The notes beneath the pieces were generated by a model, which saw only the letters and a list, made by a program, of their open reading frames with translations, ran no database searches and was not told the origin of the DNA. A stretch of DNA of 64,000 nt from Ginsengibacter sp038239385 (GTDB lineage: Bacteria; Bacteroidota; Bacteroidia; Chitinophagales; Chitinophagaceae). The stretch is from the NCBI GenBank assembly GCA_038239385.1, contig JBBSEV010000003.1, forward strand, positions 62,001 through 126,000. The letters are read 5' to 3'. Made by a program: the position numbers and the translations under genes. This document shows, one piece after another, positions 52,879-62,325 of the stretch; the stretch's first letter is position 1, and each line of letters starts with the position of its first letter.

Positions 52879-53768
52879 CTATTTCGGAGTACCTGTTGCG
52901 ATGGACGTTTGCAGCTCATTAAGCCGGGCTTCCAATGCGGCAATCTTTTCATTTTGCTTTTCAACAATTGTCTGTAATTCCTGTATCCCTTTTATTGCAA
53001 TCACTCCAAAGCTGCCGTAATCAATTGTATATATATCAAGGTTACGTTCTTTGTTTAAATTACGGGTGACAACGGATGGAAAAACCTTCATTATATCCTG
53101 GGCAATAAAACCATTATACTCCTGATTATCTGTTGTATTCTTAAATTGATAGGAACAAGGTTTCAATTGATTTATCCTATCAAGCATGGGAGCTATTGGC
53201 TTAATGTGAGTTTTTAAACGTTCATCAGATAAAGAAGTATATGCCCCCGTTGTGTTATTAAATGATCCCCTGAACGCATCATTGAAATATAATTGAAGCA
53301 GGGCGTTATAAGTGACCAATTCCCAATTATCCGCTGTAGATGAGTTCTGTATGTCAAGACCATAGCTACCATGGCTTATTTGAACTTTATACTTTGTGGG
53401 ATCTGTTGTGCCTACTCCCAAATTTCCAGCTTTTGTTAATACCATGTTGGTAATATTTCCATTTGTTCTGAATTGAAAACCATTTAGGTTTAGAATATTA
53501 TTATAGACTATTCCGCCTGATACATTACTCACAGGCTTCCCAAATAATATACTGGTTTCTGCATTATCTGGCGCAAGTATACTTACATAATTGTCGGTTG
53601 CGCTTTCAACAACTAACGAAGAGTTAAACCAGGCTGTAACACCTGCGCTTCCGTTGGCGACATGCAATTTATTCGTTGGGTTATTTGTTCCTATACCTAC
53701 ATTTTGAGCAATCGAATTTTGGCAAAAAAAATTGACGTTATATAAAAAATACAAGTTGACTTTTTCAT
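52879..53768 (-). CDS. Tail-fiber S74-chaperone-domain protein with a frameshift in the signal peptide
   Basis: A secreted protein of about 295 residues. The C-terminal part (about 205-290) is a peptidase S74 intramolecular chaperone: LSDERLKTHIKPI (self-cleaving Ser-Asp-type start), YNGFIAQDIMKVFPSVV, DYGSFGVIAIKGIQELQTIV and a coiled-coil end EKQNEKIAALEARLNELQ. The N-terminal part starts NVGIGTNNPTNKLHVANG, the usual Bacteroidota beta-helix repeat. The signal peptide MKKSTCIFYITSIFF starts at 53768 in another frame; the frames meet at a run of eight T (53724-53731, minus strand). One more T restores it. Confidence 0.8.
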
Positions 53769-54047
53769 AATAGAAATTTTAGCAGATAAAATTAGTAAAT
53801 AACCAAAAGAAGGCATAGCTATTAGTCTAAAATTTTATTACCAAATGTCGATCATAGATTAAATGTATTTTTATTCAAAGAAAAAACAATTCATGAAAAT
53901 GTAGTTATGTGCTGCGGAGGCAAGGTAGCTGGCGGTTCGGGCTATGAAGTTCGGAAGAACATGGATATCTCTTTAAAAAATAGTAACTCTTAAGATATTA
54001 CAAACTAATTATTTTTAGGTATCGATAATTTATAAATCAACGCTAAC

Positions 54048-54533
54048 ATGAAACAAAAAAATAAAAGAACCGCAAACTTTTTTGAAAATCTGGCTGCCAA
54101 AGCTACCATTGCCACGGGGAGTACAACGGCTATTCTTATTAGTTTTGGAGCAATCATCGTGTGGGCAGCTACAGGCCCCGTGTTCCATTATTCAGAAACC
54201 TGGCAACTGGTTATTAACACAGGCACAACAATAATTACTTTTTTAATGGTTTTTCTTATTCAAAAATCTCAAAACAAAGAATCGCTGGCTGTACAGCTGA
54301 AATTAAATGAATTGGTGGCCGCCAATGAATTGGCAAGCAACAGGCTTGTTGATGTGGAGGACCTCACTGAAGAGGAGTTAGTAGTGCTTAAAAAATATTA
54401 TTGCAAGCTGAAAGAGAAAACGGAAAGTGAAAACAGTCTCCAAACTTCTCATAGTGTTGAAGAGGCTAAGTCCCGTAGTGAGATTAAAAGCCGGGCACAG
54501 AAAAAGCAAAAGAGAAGCAATAAAGGAATGTAG
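54048..54533 (+). CDS. Low-affinity iron permease family protein
   Basis: A 161-residue protein with two membrane helices (AILISFGAIIVWAATGPVF and WQLVINTGTTIITFLMVFLI) and the family's conserved loop QKSQNKESLAVQLKLNEL, then a basic, disordered C-terminus (KSRAQKKQKRSNKGM). This is the small bacterial form of Fet4-like proteins; iron transport is not shown for it. Preceded by a 280-nt spacer without features. Confidence 0.87.
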   Translation: MKQKNKRTANFFENLAAKATIATGSTTAILISFGAIIVWAATGPVFHYSETWQLVINTGTTIITFLMVFLIQKSQNKESLAVQLKLNELVAANELASNRLVDVEDLTEEELVVLKKYYCKLKEKTESENSLQTSHSVEEAKSRSEIKSRAQKKQKRSNKGM

Positions 54534-54732
54534 GGTTGCCTTGCTTTTTTGAGGAGAAAAATACAATACCGATGATAAAATAAATAAGTTAGTGCAAAGG
54601 GAGGGTAATGGGATTGTGGAAGACAGTAAATTATTAGACAATTTATGAACGTTTATTAATTAGTGCGGTATAGTTATATTGTGCAACTTCTATTTTTAGG
54701 TTTCTCACCAAAAATTATTGATTCAAACTCTT

Positions 54733-55554
54733 ATGAAAAAAATATTGTTGATAATCTTCTTTTGCCCGATTCAGGTTAGTTTGGTTTTTTCTCAAACAAT
54801 GAAAGAGAAAGGTTTTGTTTCTTTTACAATTGGCGCTGCTATCCCGGCAGGCAAATTTGCAAGCAATGATTTATTTGATAAATCATCTGGCTTTGCAAAA
54901 ACCGGTGAGTCTGTTTCACTCTCTTATTCCAAATTTTTATCGAAGCATTGGGGTATTTCTGTTGACATTTATGGGCAACGAAACCCGCTTAATACAAATG
55001 CCCTCGAAAGCAGGTTTTCAGAAACTAAAATATACCAGGGATTTTCATTTGGCTCTGACCCTAATAATCCACCACCGCAGACTACATACGCCATTTATCC
55101 AAACTGGAAGTTTGAAAAGAAAGCATGGTTATATAGTGCTTTGCTTTTAGGTGGAAATGGACGCTGGGCGGTGGGTAAGTCAAACACAACTGAACTTATA
55201 ACAAAAGTTTTAATTGGGGTTGTATATGCGAAATCTCCTGAACTGAAAGGGAGCAGCATTACTGATACTGCAACCGCCAATATTGTGCAAAGCAAGAGTT
55301 CAGCTTTTGGATTTATCTTTTCGTTTAGCGGTGACTTACACTATTATTTAAACAAGGTGATATTTCTCTCTTCAGCTATCTCTTACACCGGCACAAATCA
55401 AATAACTTTCAAAGACGTTAAAGCAATTTTGACAACAACTAAAGGAACTTTTGGCCGTCCTGATTACTCAGTACAACAATCGACAACAACAGGTAATGGA
55501 AAACAAATGATAAGCTCAGTTAACTTATCGCTTGGTGTTGGTATTAAGCTGTAA
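54733..55554 (+). CDS. Outer-membrane beta-barrel protein, uncharacterised
   Basis: A 273-residue exported protein. The ATG at 54733 begins a good signal peptide (MKKILLIIFFCPIQVSLVFS); a TTG 15 nt upstream is less likely. The mature part has alternating strands (KGFVSFTIGAAIPAGKFASN, SVSLSYSKFLSKHWGISVDI, SSVNLSLGVGIKL at the end) expected of an 8- to 10-strand barrel. No specific family or ligand is recognised. Confidence 0.75.
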   Translation: MKKILLIIFFCPIQVSLVFSQTMKEKGFVSFTIGAAIPAGKFASNDLFDKSSGFAKTGESVSLSYSKFLSKHWGISVDIYGQRNPLNTNALESRFSETKIYQGFSFGSDPNNPPPQTTYAIYPNWKFEKKAWLYSALLLGGNGRWAVGKSNTTELITKVLIGVVYAKSPELKGSSITDTATANIVQSKSSAFGFIFSFSGDLHYYLNKVIFLSSAISYTGTNQITFKDVKAILTTTKGTFGRPDYSVQQSTTTGNGKQMISSVNLSLGVGIKL

Positions 55555-55651
55555 TATTTTTGATGTATTAATAAAACGGGAACATAAGTATTTACTTTCT
55601 CAGTGTGCACTTTTTTGCGCAATCCGGGATTAAGAGGAACACTTACAAAAG

Positions 55652-55783
55652 TTAGATAAATAAACCGGCCGCCATCATTTTTACATCTTCTTCCTGTGTG
55701 CAGGATGATGCGCAATGATTACAAATTGCCGCACATTTTAAACAGGCGTCAATACAACTTTTGTATGTGTGATAACCTGTCAT
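55652..55783 (-). pseudogene. Truncated four-helix-bundle copper-storage (Csp, DUF326-like) gene
   Basis: A 43-codon frame from ATG 55783 to TAA 55652: MTGYHTYKSCIDACLKCAAI then CNHCASSCTQEEDVKMMAAG. The cysteines at 10, 14, 17, 21, 24 and 28 with the CxxxCxxC...CxxC spacing and the EEDV end match the first helices of Csp-type copper-storage proteins, normally 110-130 residues with further Cys helices. No continuation is seen in any frame beyond a possible CAKKC scrap. It is either a remnant or a very short member. It lies at the end of the copper island, next to DUF305 and the multicopper oxidase. Confidence 0.65.
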
Positions 55784-55849
55784 AGTTTTGTTTTTTATCG
55801 ATTAGAAAATAATTTTCAAATTACTATTGATGAAATGTTTATGGCAATT

Positions 55850-56329
55850 TTATTTTCCCATTCGCTCTAATATTGCTTTCATTTCTGCAATTTCTTTTTC
55901 CTGGGAAGTGATGATGCCTTCGGACAATTTTTTTACTTCAGGATCCTGCAGGTTCGCATGTTTGCTTACTAAAATTGCCGACGAGTGATGCGGTATCATT
56001 GCCTTCATATATTGGACATCGCCAATGGGTGTTTGGGTTCTCAATCCTGCTAATACCAAGCCGAATAAAACTATAGCCCCTAAAATAATTCCGGTATTTA
56101 TTTTTTTACTGGGATACATTTTACCCATCATCAGCATCATCACGACGGCCATCGGTGACACCATTAATAAAGCCATGTAAGTTCTTGTAGTACTTATATA
56201 GATGTGATTGGCTTCGTCAACATTTAAAAACATAACACTGTACATAATGATAAAAGAAATAACCATCATTACAGTAAACATCTTGTAACTCATGCCTGGC
56301 ATATTATTCATTTTGTTGCTGCTTTCCAT
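55850..56329 (-). CDS. DUF305-family membrane protein
   Basis: A 159-residue protein with a Met-rich N-terminus (MESSNKMNNMPGMSYKMF), three hydrophobic helices and a C-terminal DUF305 region (about 105-159) with the MIPHH motif in QYMKAMIPHHSSAILVSKHA. DUF305 proteins accompany copper resistance genes, and the Met/His residues suggest Cu binding. 13 nt after the multicopper oxidase gene in the same operon. Confidence 0.88.
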   Translation of the reverse strand: MESSNKMNNMPGMSYKMFTVMMVISFIIMYSVMFLNVDEANHIYISTTRTYMALLMVSPMAVVMMLMMGKMYPSKKINTGIILGAIVLFGLVLAGLRTQTPIGDVQYMKAMIPHHSSAILVSKHANLQDPEVKKLSEGIITSQEKEIAEMKAILERMGK

Positions 56330-56342
56330 CTTGTATTTTTTA

Positions 56343-59144
56343 TTAGTAAGTAAATATCAATCCTGCCCCAAAACCCATATCGCTATCATAGTGAGTACCT
56401 AATGAAATATATTTTGAAGTGATGTACCTGAAACCTGCTGCGTACTCTTTGTCGGTATTTATCATCATACTAAATCGTAACCTGCTTGTAACAGGAATAT
56501 CTTCGCGGCTAAACTGGAACCTGAATTTGCCATCCCCATCAACCCGAAAGTCTGCCATAAACAGCATAGGCAGCGTATATGCAACACCTGCAACTACTGT
56601 ATGACGATTGTTCTTATTACTCTTTTGCCCGAACCAGTTTTTTTCTTCGCTGCCAAAAATATTTTTTACACTTCCGTGTAAATCGAAAAAGTTTTTTTGG
56701 TATGCACCTTCCCTTTTATAATGATAGTCGAACCCAATATAAGGATACAACCATTGCATACGACCTAAGTAACGGCCAAACATTGTTTCGCTTTCGTAAC
56801 CATGTTCATCATGATAACCTAAGTGCCACATTTCTGAAAATTTGTAACGTGTGTTTGCCAACATTGCTTCTCCATCGCTTCCATTGCTTTGGATGCCCAC
56901 GTTTGCCATAAAATGAAACATGCGGTCATCTGATTTTAAGTTTCGGTAAGCCATTGCAGGATCGGGTATCTCAGGATTCGGAGGTGAATCTTCGTACCTG
57001 AAAATTCTACCCATTCCGCTCATCATGTGGTATAAAACGTGGCAGTGGAAGAACCAGTCTCCACTTTTATCTGCAGCAAATTCTATGGTATCTCGTTCCA
57101 TAGGCATAATGTCTATGACGTTTTTTAGCGGAGCATAATCGCCTTGCCCATTTAATATTCTAAAGTCATGACCATGCAGGTGCATAGGGTGTCGCATCAT
57201 ACTGTTGTTAAACATAATTATTCTTACATTCTCTCCTTTCTTAATTAATATCCTATCGCTTTCTGAAATGGTTTTGTTATCTAACGTCCATACATACCTG
57301 TTCATATTACCTGTGAGGTCAAACTTTAATTCTTTAACCGGACCTTCCGGTAAAGTAGTTTTATATGTAGATCGCAACATGCCATAATTGAGTGTAACAA
57401 TATCGGAGTTCATGTTATCCATGTCCATGCCTGCCATGCTATGCTGATGATTATTCATTTGAATGTCCTTTCGCTTGTTCATCTGCATTGGCTTCCCATC
57501 CATATGCGTTGTATCATCCCCGCCTGACGGACGGGCAGGCATCTTCATGTCTTTCATCGTTCCTGGCTGCATACCTTTTTTAGCTTTTTCCATACCTGTT
57601 ATTTCAGGATACATAACAGTGTTCATATCCATTTCCTGGTTCTGCATTTTCATTCCTTCCATCTCAATCATGTTGCCATGCATATCCATCATGTTGTTCA
57701 TCATCTTCATGCCTGCGAAATATTTTAGCTTAGGTAACTTTGCTACAGGCACTTTTTCTCCGTTGCCTAACCAAAGCGAAGCCGACTTGCTGCGGTCTTC
57801 AGGCGTTATTAAAAATTCGTATTGTTTATTTTCCGGAATGGTTATTACAACATCATAGGTTTCAGAAACCGCTATGATTAACCTGTCAACTTCTACCGGT
57901 TCTACATCAAGGCCATCACTTGCAACCACTGTTATTTTTCCGCCTGAATACGTAAGCCAATAATAATCGGATGCACCGCCATTTGCTATACGCAGTCTTA
58001 CTTTATCTCCTGCTTTAAATTGAGGGTAGGCATCTTCTTTTTTACCATTGATAAGAAAAGCATCGTAATAAACATCACTCACATCCATCGCATTCATACG
58101 CTTCCATTCATTAGTGATTTTTGTTTTGAAGTGCCCTGACCCAATTGCTTCTGCGTAGCTTTGAGTAGTACCTTTTTGTATGGCAAACCAATCTGAAGCA
58201 TTATGCAGCCTGCGATTAATTTGTTCTGGTTTCATGTCTGACCCCTCACTCAATGCAACAGGTATCGTTGGTATATCCCACTCCTTCCTTTTGTTCATGA
58301 TAAACATTCCATACATGCCTATTTGTTCCTGGAACATGGAATGACTATGATAAAAGTGCGTACCATTTTGTATGATCAGAAATTTATACAAATGGGTAGT
58401 GTGGGGCATTATAGGCATCTGCGTTAGGTTTGGAACGCCATCATATTGATTGGGTAAATGCAGCCCATGCCAGTGCAAAGCTGTTTCTTCATTGAGATTG
58501 TTATGTACATAAATCTCTGCGGTATCGCCTTCCGTAAAAGTGAGTGTGGGCATAGGTATCTGGCCATTTACCGCAATAGACCTTTTTATTTTTCCTGAAA
58601 AATTTACCATCGTATCAGCGATGTATAAATCATATCTGACTGTTCTTGGCGGATTATTATTGGGAAGATATTTTTTCTGGAATTTTGTATAGGTAGGTTC
58701 GGCAGACATATTCATTTGCATACCGTTAATATCCATCTTCATATTGCCCATATCCATTTGCTTGTCCATAGGTTTATCTTTATCCATTTTCATACCCGGC
58801 ATATCTTTCATTTCATTATTCTTTGACATGGTATCCTTCATTTGCATATTATCATGCATTTGGGGAGCGGGTTTTTGATTTGAAACTTTTGCTGTTTTTT
58901 TTACCAGTTTCATTCCACATTTAGGACAATTGCCAGGCTTATCTATTTTTATTTCAGGATGCATAACACAGGTATATATAACTTTCTGCGTTTCGCTGTT
59001 TTTTTGGTTACTTACTTTAGGTTTTTTATTGGGTTGAGCTTTAGGCTTGTCCATTTTCATGCCCGACATATCTTTCATATCATGCTGTGCAAATGCAAAG
59101 GCAGATGCTGAGAAGAGGATTACTAGTAAGAATATTTTTTTCAT
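56343..59144 (-). CDS. copA: Multicopper oxidase fused to a CopB-like outer-membrane domain
   Basis: A 933-residue exported protein. Signal peptide to about residue 20; a Met/Lys-rich linker; a heavy-metal-binding module CVMHPEIKIDKPGNCPKCGM (about 55-82); three cupredoxin domains with copper ligands HWHGLHLP, HFYHSHSMFQEQIG, HPMHLHGHDF and HCHVLYHMMSGM; a Met-rich loop (about 480-590; MNNMMDMHGNMIEMEGM). The last 180 residues (WHLGYHDEHGYESETMFGRY, LYPYIGFDYHYKREGAYQKN, ending GAGLIFTY) are strands of the CopB type. CopA oxidises Cu(I) in the periplasm; CopB is normally a separate outer-membrane protein, so this fusion is unusual. Confidence 0.88.
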   Translation of the reverse strand: MKKIFLLVILFSASAFAFAQHDMKDMSGMKMDKPKAQPNKKPKVSNQKNSETQKVIYTCVMHPEIKIDKPGNCPKCGMKLVKKTAKVSNQKPAPQMHDNMQMKDTMSKNNEMKDMPGMKMDKDKPMDKQMDMGNMKMDINGMQMNMSAEPTYTKFQKKYLPNNNPPRTVRYDLYIADTMVNFSGKIKRSIAVNGQIPMPTLTFTEGDTAEIYVHNNLNEETALHWHGLHLPNQYDGVPNLTQMPIMPHTTHLYKFLIIQNGTHFYHSHSMFQEQIGMYGMFIMNKRKEWDIPTIPVALSEGSDMKPEQINRRLHNASDWFAIQKGTTQSYAEAIGSGHFKTKITNEWKRMNAMDVSDVYYDAFLINGKKEDAYPQFKAGDKVRLRIANGGASDYYWLTYSGGKITVVASDGLDVEPVEVDRLIIAVSETYDVVITIPENKQYEFLITPEDRSKSASLWLGNGEKVPVAKLPKLKYFAGMKMMNNMMDMHGNMIEMEGMKMQNQEMDMNTVMYPEITGMEKAKKGMQPGTMKDMKMPARPSGGDDTTHMDGKPMQMNKRKDIQMNNHQHSMAGMDMDNMNSDIVTLNYGMLRSTYKTTLPEGPVKELKFDLTGNMNRYVWTLDNKTISESDRILIKKGENVRIIMFNNSMMRHPMHLHGHDFRILNGQGDYAPLKNVIDIMPMERDTIEFAADKSGDWFFHCHVLYHMMSGMGRIFRYEDSPPNPEIPDPAMAYRNLKSDDRMFHFMANVGIQSNGSDGEAMLANTRYKFSEMWHLGYHDEHGYESETMFGRYLGRMQWLYPYIGFDYHYKREGAYQKNFFDLHGSVKNIFGSEEKNWFGQKSNKNNRHTVVAGVAYTLPMLFMADFRVDGDGKFRFQFSREDIPVTSRLRFSMMINTDKEYAAGFRYITSKYISLGTHYDSDMGFGAGLIFTY

Positions 59145-59146
59145 TT

Positions 59147-61228
59147 TTATCTTGATTTTACTTTTAACATACTTGCATTAATAGCGACTACAACAGTACT
59201 TATAGTCATGAGTAAGGCACCAGCTGCGGGGCTTAATAAAACGCCTGTCTTATATAAAACACCTGCGGCTAAAGGCAAGGCCACCACATTATAGCCTGTT
59301 GCCCAAATTAAATTCTGTATCATTTTCCGGTAGGTTGCTTTGCCAAACAAAATCAGGTTTACAATATCCTGCGGATTACTATTTACTAAAACAATGCCTG
59401 CTGTTTCTGCTGCTATATCACTACCACTGCCAACGGCAATACCTACATCTGCCTGTGCTAATGCAGGTGCATCATTTACACCATCGCCTGTCATGGCAAC
59501 AAATTCCTCTTTGCTTTGTAACTCTTTTATCTTCTCTAATTTTTGATGCGGTAATACTTCGGCAATGAAACTATCCATACCTAAAGTCTTACTGACACTG
59601 GCTGCTACCTTTGCATTATCTCCCGTAAGTAAAATTGATTTGATATGATTTTCTTTTAGTGTTTGAATTGCTTTTGAGGATTCAGGTCTGATTTCATCTG
59701 ACAAGGCAATGTATCCAGTCAATACATTATTGATAATTACAAATACAACAGTTTCTGTATCATTTGCTGTAAATCCTTCGGGTAAAGAAATATTGTTTTC
59801 TTTTAAATATCCAGGGCTTACTACTAACATCTTTTTGCCTTCTACAGTTGCTTCAACTCCTTTACCTGTAATGGCATTAAAATTTTCAGTTGCTGGAATT
59901 GTAATTAATAAATCTTTTACTTTTTGTAAAATTCCTGTAGCAATAGGATGCTCAGATTTTTGTTCTAATGCAGATGCAAGACGTATCAATTCATTTTCAC
60001 TAATGTCTTTTTGTAAAGAAACAATTTTAGAAACCTCAAACTTGCCAACAGTAAGCGTACCTGTTTTGTCGAAAACAACTGTAGTAATCTTTCTTGAATT
60101 TTCAAATGCGGTTCTGTTCTTTATCAACAAGCCATGCTTTGCAGACAGGGCTGTTGACTTTGCTACTACTAACGGTACGGCCAACCCTAAAGCGTGGGGA
60201 CAACAAATCACAATCACTGTAACCATTCTTTCCATTGCAAAAGCTAAAGACTGCCCTGTTAAATACCAATATAAAAAAGTAATAATTCCTGATACAATAG
60301 CTATAACTGTAAGCCATCTTGCAGCAGTATCCGCCAGCAACTGTGTTCTTGATTTTGATCTTTGCGCATCATCTACTAACTTAATTACCTGTGATAGGTA
60401 GGAATCTTTTGCAGCATGGGATACCGTTATTTTTATTGCACCATTACCATTTATTGCACCGGCAATAACTTTATCATCCTTTATTTTTTGTACCGGTTTG
60501 CTTTCTCCGGTAAGCATACTTTCATTCAGGTAACTTTCACCATCTGCAATAATTCCATCTGCTGCTACTTTCTCTCCCGGCTTTACCAAAATTATATCCC
60601 CTTCTTTAAGGGTATCTGTTTTTACATCATGTACTTTGTCATCCATTACCATGTGTGCATCTGATGGCATTAACTGTACTAATAATTCTAATTCTTTTGA
60701 TGCCCCCGCGACAGATTTCATTTCTATCCAATGACCTAACAACATGATGAGTATAAGTGTTGTGAGTTCCCAAAAGAAATCCATGCCTTGTAAGCCGAAT
60801 ACAATTGCTACACTGTAGATGTATGCTACGGTGATTGCAAAGCCAATCAGGAACATCATGCCCGGATTCTTAGCCTTTACTTCATCTACCAAACCTTTCA
60901 GGAATGGCCAGCCACCATAAAAGAAAACAACCGTTGATAATGCAAATAACAGGTATGAAGATCCGGGAAAGCTGATATTAAGAGTTAACCAATGCTGAAT
61001 CATTTCAGAAAGCAGCATTATTGGTATGGTCAACACCAATACTACATAAAACCTTTTTTTAAAATCATCTATCATGGAAGTGTGCATATTATGCCCTTCA
61101 TGTTTTCCCTCAACCTTTTTGAGCGGAATTAAGGCCATGCCGCAAAGCGGGCAATTGCCCTGCCTAACCTGAATTATTTGCGGGTGCATAGAGCAGGTAT
61201 ATTTTTGCTTCTGATGTTGATGTTCCAT
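59147..61228 (-). CDS. P1B-type copper-translocating ATPase (CopB type, CPH)
   Basis: A 693-residue heavy-metal ATPase. Residues 9-36 are a YTCSMHPQIIQVRQGNCPLCG metal-binding module; the N-terminus is His-rich (MEHQHQ). Membrane helix 6 carries CPHALGLAVPLV, i.e. CPH and not CPC, the mark of the P1B-3/CopB group that exports Cu or Ag. The actuator TGES (MLTGESKPV), phosphorylation motif DKTGTLTVGK, nucleotide site SEHPIATGI and hinge GDGVNDAPALAQADVGIAVG are all present. 2 nt from the multicopper oxidase gene. Confidence 0.96.
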   Translation of the reverse strand: MEHQHQKQKYTCSMHPQIIQVRQGNCPLCGMALIPLKKVEGKHEGHNMHTSMIDDFKKRFYVVLVLTIPIMLLSEMIQHWLTLNISFPGSSYLLFALSTVVFFYGGWPFLKGLVDEVKAKNPGMMFLIGFAITVAYIYSVAIVFGLQGMDFFWELTTLILIMLLGHWIEMKSVAGASKELELLVQLMPSDAHMVMDDKVHDVKTDTLKEGDIILVKPGEKVAADGIIADGESYLNESMLTGESKPVQKIKDDKVIAGAINGNGAIKITVSHAAKDSYLSQVIKLVDDAQRSKSRTQLLADTAARWLTVIAIVSGIITFLYWYLTGQSLAFAMERMVTVIVICCPHALGLAVPLVVAKSTALSAKHGLLIKNRTAFENSRKITTVVFDKTGTLTVGKFEVSKIVSLQKDISENELIRLASALEQKSEHPIATGILQKVKDLLITIPATENFNAITGKGVEATVEGKKMLVVSPGYLKENNISLPEGFTANDTETVVFVIINNVLTGYIALSDEIRPESSKAIQTLKENHIKSILLTGDNAKVAASVSKTLGMDSFIAEVLPHQKLEKIKELQSKEEFVAMTGDGVNDAPALAQADVGIAVGSGSDIAAETAGIVLVNSNPQDIVNLILFGKATYRKMIQNLIWATGYNVVALPLAAGVLYKTGVLLSPAAGALLMTISTVVVAINASMLKVKSR

Positions 61229-61235
61229 ATTGATT

Positions 61236-61700
61236 TTAATTTTTTAAAGCAATGCTGTCCTTCATTGTGGTTGCCCAATTCATAATTAACTCTTTATTTA
61301 TTTTGGAAAGGTTTGCATTAGTATGAACTAAAGTATATGAGGCCAGGGGCATTGTTTCATCTTCAATACTTTTCGCTATTGACTTTAATTTATTTTGTTG
61401 TTTGCGTTTTGTATAACTTCCAAATTCACTAAAGTTTAGGTCTCCTTTTCCATCTTTAATATGCGAAGCCATCCACCACGCTCCTGGCTGAATGAATGAA
61501 TACCAGGGATAGTTAGTGTTGTTGCTGTGGCAATCATAGCAAGATGTTTTAAGAATTATTTGCATACTTTCAGGAACGTCAACAACTTTTGATATATCCA
61601 TTGGCAATACCTGCGCACTTCTGTTTTTAGCTGGCTGTATAAATTGTATTAGTACAAATAAAACCAGTATTGCCAAAAGAATTTTTTTAATCAGTTTCAT
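61236..61700 (-). CDS. Haem-binding domain protein (Haem_bd family)
   Basis: A 154-residue protein with an N-terminal membrane anchor (ILLAILVLFVLIQFI) and the haem c motif CYDCH in KTSCYDCHSNNTNYPWYSFI, followed by QPGAWWMASHIKDGKGDLNF, the family's second block. It sits in the periplasm, attached to the inner membrane. Its partner is not known; it is co-transcribed with the ATPase (7 nt away) and DUF3347 proteins, so it may take part in copper redox handling. Confidence 0.9.
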   Translation of the reverse strand: MKLIKKILLAILVLFVLIQFIQPAKNRSAQVLPMDISKVVDVPESMQIILKTSCYDCHSNNTNYPWYSFIQPGAWWMASHIKDGKGDLNFSEFGSYTKRKQQNKLKSIAKSIEDETMPLASYTLVHTNANLSKINKELIMNWATTMKDSIALKN

Positions 61701-61707
61701 CCTTTCT

Positions 61708-62289
61708 TTATTTTAATTCTTCTTTTATAGAACCGCATGTTGGCATCTTTGTTCCGAGGTATGGATTTTTAATCTCCTTAGTTTCACTAATCCAGTTTGC
61801 ACCTTTTTTATTGTTGTACATCGGGCAATGATCATAATATAAAGATTGTCCTGCGCTAAATGCTTTAACAAGGTCGTACAAGTCTTTGCTTAGCATATCA
61901 AAATGTTCCCGCTGATGTTTGATATTGTCGCCGTTCATACCAATATGCTCAGCATGTTCCCCGGCATCGTCCTTTATATCTTCAAAAGTTTTCTTTTTAT
62001 CGGAAGTCAATGAAGATTCATCAACGTTTTGAAAGGCTGCTGTCATTGCATTACCTGCGGTGGCAGCATCCTTACCATTATCATTTGTTAATGCGTTTTT
62101 CATTTGCAGGTAACTGCTGACTATTGCCTTCATAGAAACAGACTTTGTTTGATTACCTGCGACTGTGGAAGGTGAATTAATAGTATCATCCATAGCATTA
62201 TTGTCCACTTTATTTACTTCATCAGATTTAATGTTATTGTTACTGCAAGCAGTGAATGTGATTGCAATTACAAAAAATATACTTTTCAT
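61708..62289 (-). CDS. DUF3347 lipoprotein
   Basis: A 193-residue lipoprotein (lipobox TFTAC, Cys near 15). The DUF3347 domain (about 55-190) is helical: IVSSYLQMKNALTNDNGKDA, QREHFDMLSKDLYDLVKAFS and the Cys/Met block YYDHCPMYNNKKGANWISET ... MPTCGSIKEEL. The paired HCPM and TCG motifs can bind Cu. Tandem paralogue of the next gene upstream; 7 nt before the haem protein. Confidence 0.9.
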   Translation of the reverse strand: MKSIFFVIAITFTACSNNNIKSDEVNKVDNNAMDDTINSPSTVAGNQTKSVSMKAIVSSYLQMKNALTNDNGKDAATAGNAMTAAFQNVDESSLTSDKKKTFEDIKDDAGEHAEHIGMNGDNIKHQREHFDMLSKDLYDLVKAFSAGQSLYYDHCPMYNNKKGANWISETKEIKNPYLGTKMPTCGSIKEELK

Positions 62290-62325
62290 TTTTATTTTTT
62301 TAAGGTTATAAACTGAATGGGATGA

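Noticed and set aside
55464..55715. Minus-strand ORF of 83 residues
   Set aside because: It overlaps the Cys-rich Csp remnant in another frame and the end of the beta-barrel gene; the Csp frame has the meaningful pattern.
59299..60401. Several plus-strand ORFs inside the copper ATPase region
   Set aside because: All are shadows of the 693-residue ATPase on the minus strand.
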